Assembly (NCBI GenBank): GCA_021159445.1
Contig: JAGGRV010000649.1
Coordinates: 1 to 6,080 of the forward strand
Reading direction: 5' to 3'
Source of the DNA: Deltaproteobacteria bacterium
Lineage (GTDB): Bacteria > Desulfobacterota > Dissulfuribacteria > Dissulfuribacterales > UBA3076
Length of the DNA: 6,080 bases
Shown piece after piece: positions 5,918 through 6,080 of the stretch (position 1 is the first letter of the stretch; the number at the start of each line of letters is the position of its first letter). The translations under genes and the position numbers were made by a program. The notes under the pieces are model-generated. The model worked only from the letters and a program-made list of their open reading frames with translations. It did not search any database and was not told the origin of the DNA.

Positions 5918-5922
5918 CCTTC
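5918..5922 (-). promoter_or_regulatory. Ribosome binding site supporting the GTG start at 5909
   Basis: On the minus strand GAAGG lies 8 bases before the GTG (5909-5907), against 14 bases before the alternative ATG (5903-5901). This favours the GTG. Confidence 0.5.
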
Positions 5923-5946
5923 TGTCACTATTCCTCTTTAATCTAA

Positions 5947-5981
5947 GTTAAGCGATTAGCTGTTAGCCATTAGCGTTTAGC
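5947..5981. repeat. Heptad tract, NNTTAGC type (5 units)
   Basis: Units are GTTAAGC, GATTAGC, TGTTAGC, CATTAGC, GTTTAGC, in exact 7-bp phase. The last four carry a TAG on the plus strand, and every unit has a TAA on the minus strand, so this tract too closes all frames quickly. It lies in the leader region of the minus-strand operon. I find no clear promoter for that operon in 5910-6080. Confidence 0.8.
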
Positions 5982-5985
5982 TTTG

Positions 5986-6029
5986 AAAAATGGTTCATCA
6001 CGGATTAGTGTGGTAATCTGTGATGAACC
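5986..6029 (-). terminator. Hairpin with T-run, resembling a leftward intrinsic terminator
   Basis: Arms 5992-6007 and 6014-6029 are complementary over 16 bp with one mismatch (6002 against 6019) and a 6-bp loop. Read on the minus strand, the stem starts with a 10-bp perfect base (GGTTCATCAC) and is followed by A and then TTTTT (5990-5986), the layout of an intrinsic terminator. It could end a leftward transcript entering from beyond 6080, or act as an attenuator if the operon promoter lies further right. From 6030 to the window end I see nothing recognisable. Confidence 0.5.
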
Positions 6030-6080
6030 GCTAATACCTAATTTTGTAATAGTAAAACATCCTGTAATCATTAAACTAAT

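Overview
The window looks like chromosome from an anaerobic bacterium, most likely Desulfobacterota (the former Deltaproteobacteria). The reasons are the cysteine-bearing GAF type in the large kinase, the dense soluble two-component genes, a free-standing four-helix-bundle (S23/IVS-type) gene, and gaps filled with 7-bp-period repeats. The assignment is inferred from gene style and not proven. I see no tRNA, rRNA, insertion sequence or CRISPR array, and no gene clearly running off either edge.

Layout. Positions 1-539 hold no convincing full gene: several heptad repeat tracts, a 27-codon ORF, a short ORF that begins like a response regulator, and a palindrome just before the first large gene. 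Positions 540-3167 (+) encode a soluble hybrid histidine kinase: two tandem GAF-like domains, PAS, HisKA, HATPase and receiver. A four-helix-bundle protein follows at 3222-3581 (+), with a TTG start and heptad repeats on both sides. Positions 3572-3800 hold converging heptad arrays, including three identical 50-bp tandem units. On the minus strand, 5909-5076 (receiver-coiled coil-PAS, no output domain) and 5050-3788 (receiver-coiled coil-histidine kinase) form a two-gene operon that converges on the plus-strand genes. Positions 5910-6080 hold another heptad tract and a hairpin that resembles a leftward intrinsic terminator.

How the genes work together. All three signalling proteins lack membrane segments and are probably cytoplasmic. 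In the minus-strand operon the PAS receiver protein and the receiver-kinase are 25 bp apart and probably form one phosphorelay. The large hybrid kinase may sense redox state, metal or a small ligand through its duplicated GAF domains. No DNA-binding or enzymatic output domain is encoded here, so the final target lies elsewhere.

The main unexplained structure is the repeat system. All the repeat tracts are degenerate 7-bp arrays. Three gene stop codons fall exactly on the TGA of a heptad, in the orientation that presents a TGA every 7 bases and therefore closes all three frames. The start region of the four-helix-bundle gene also lies in such an array.
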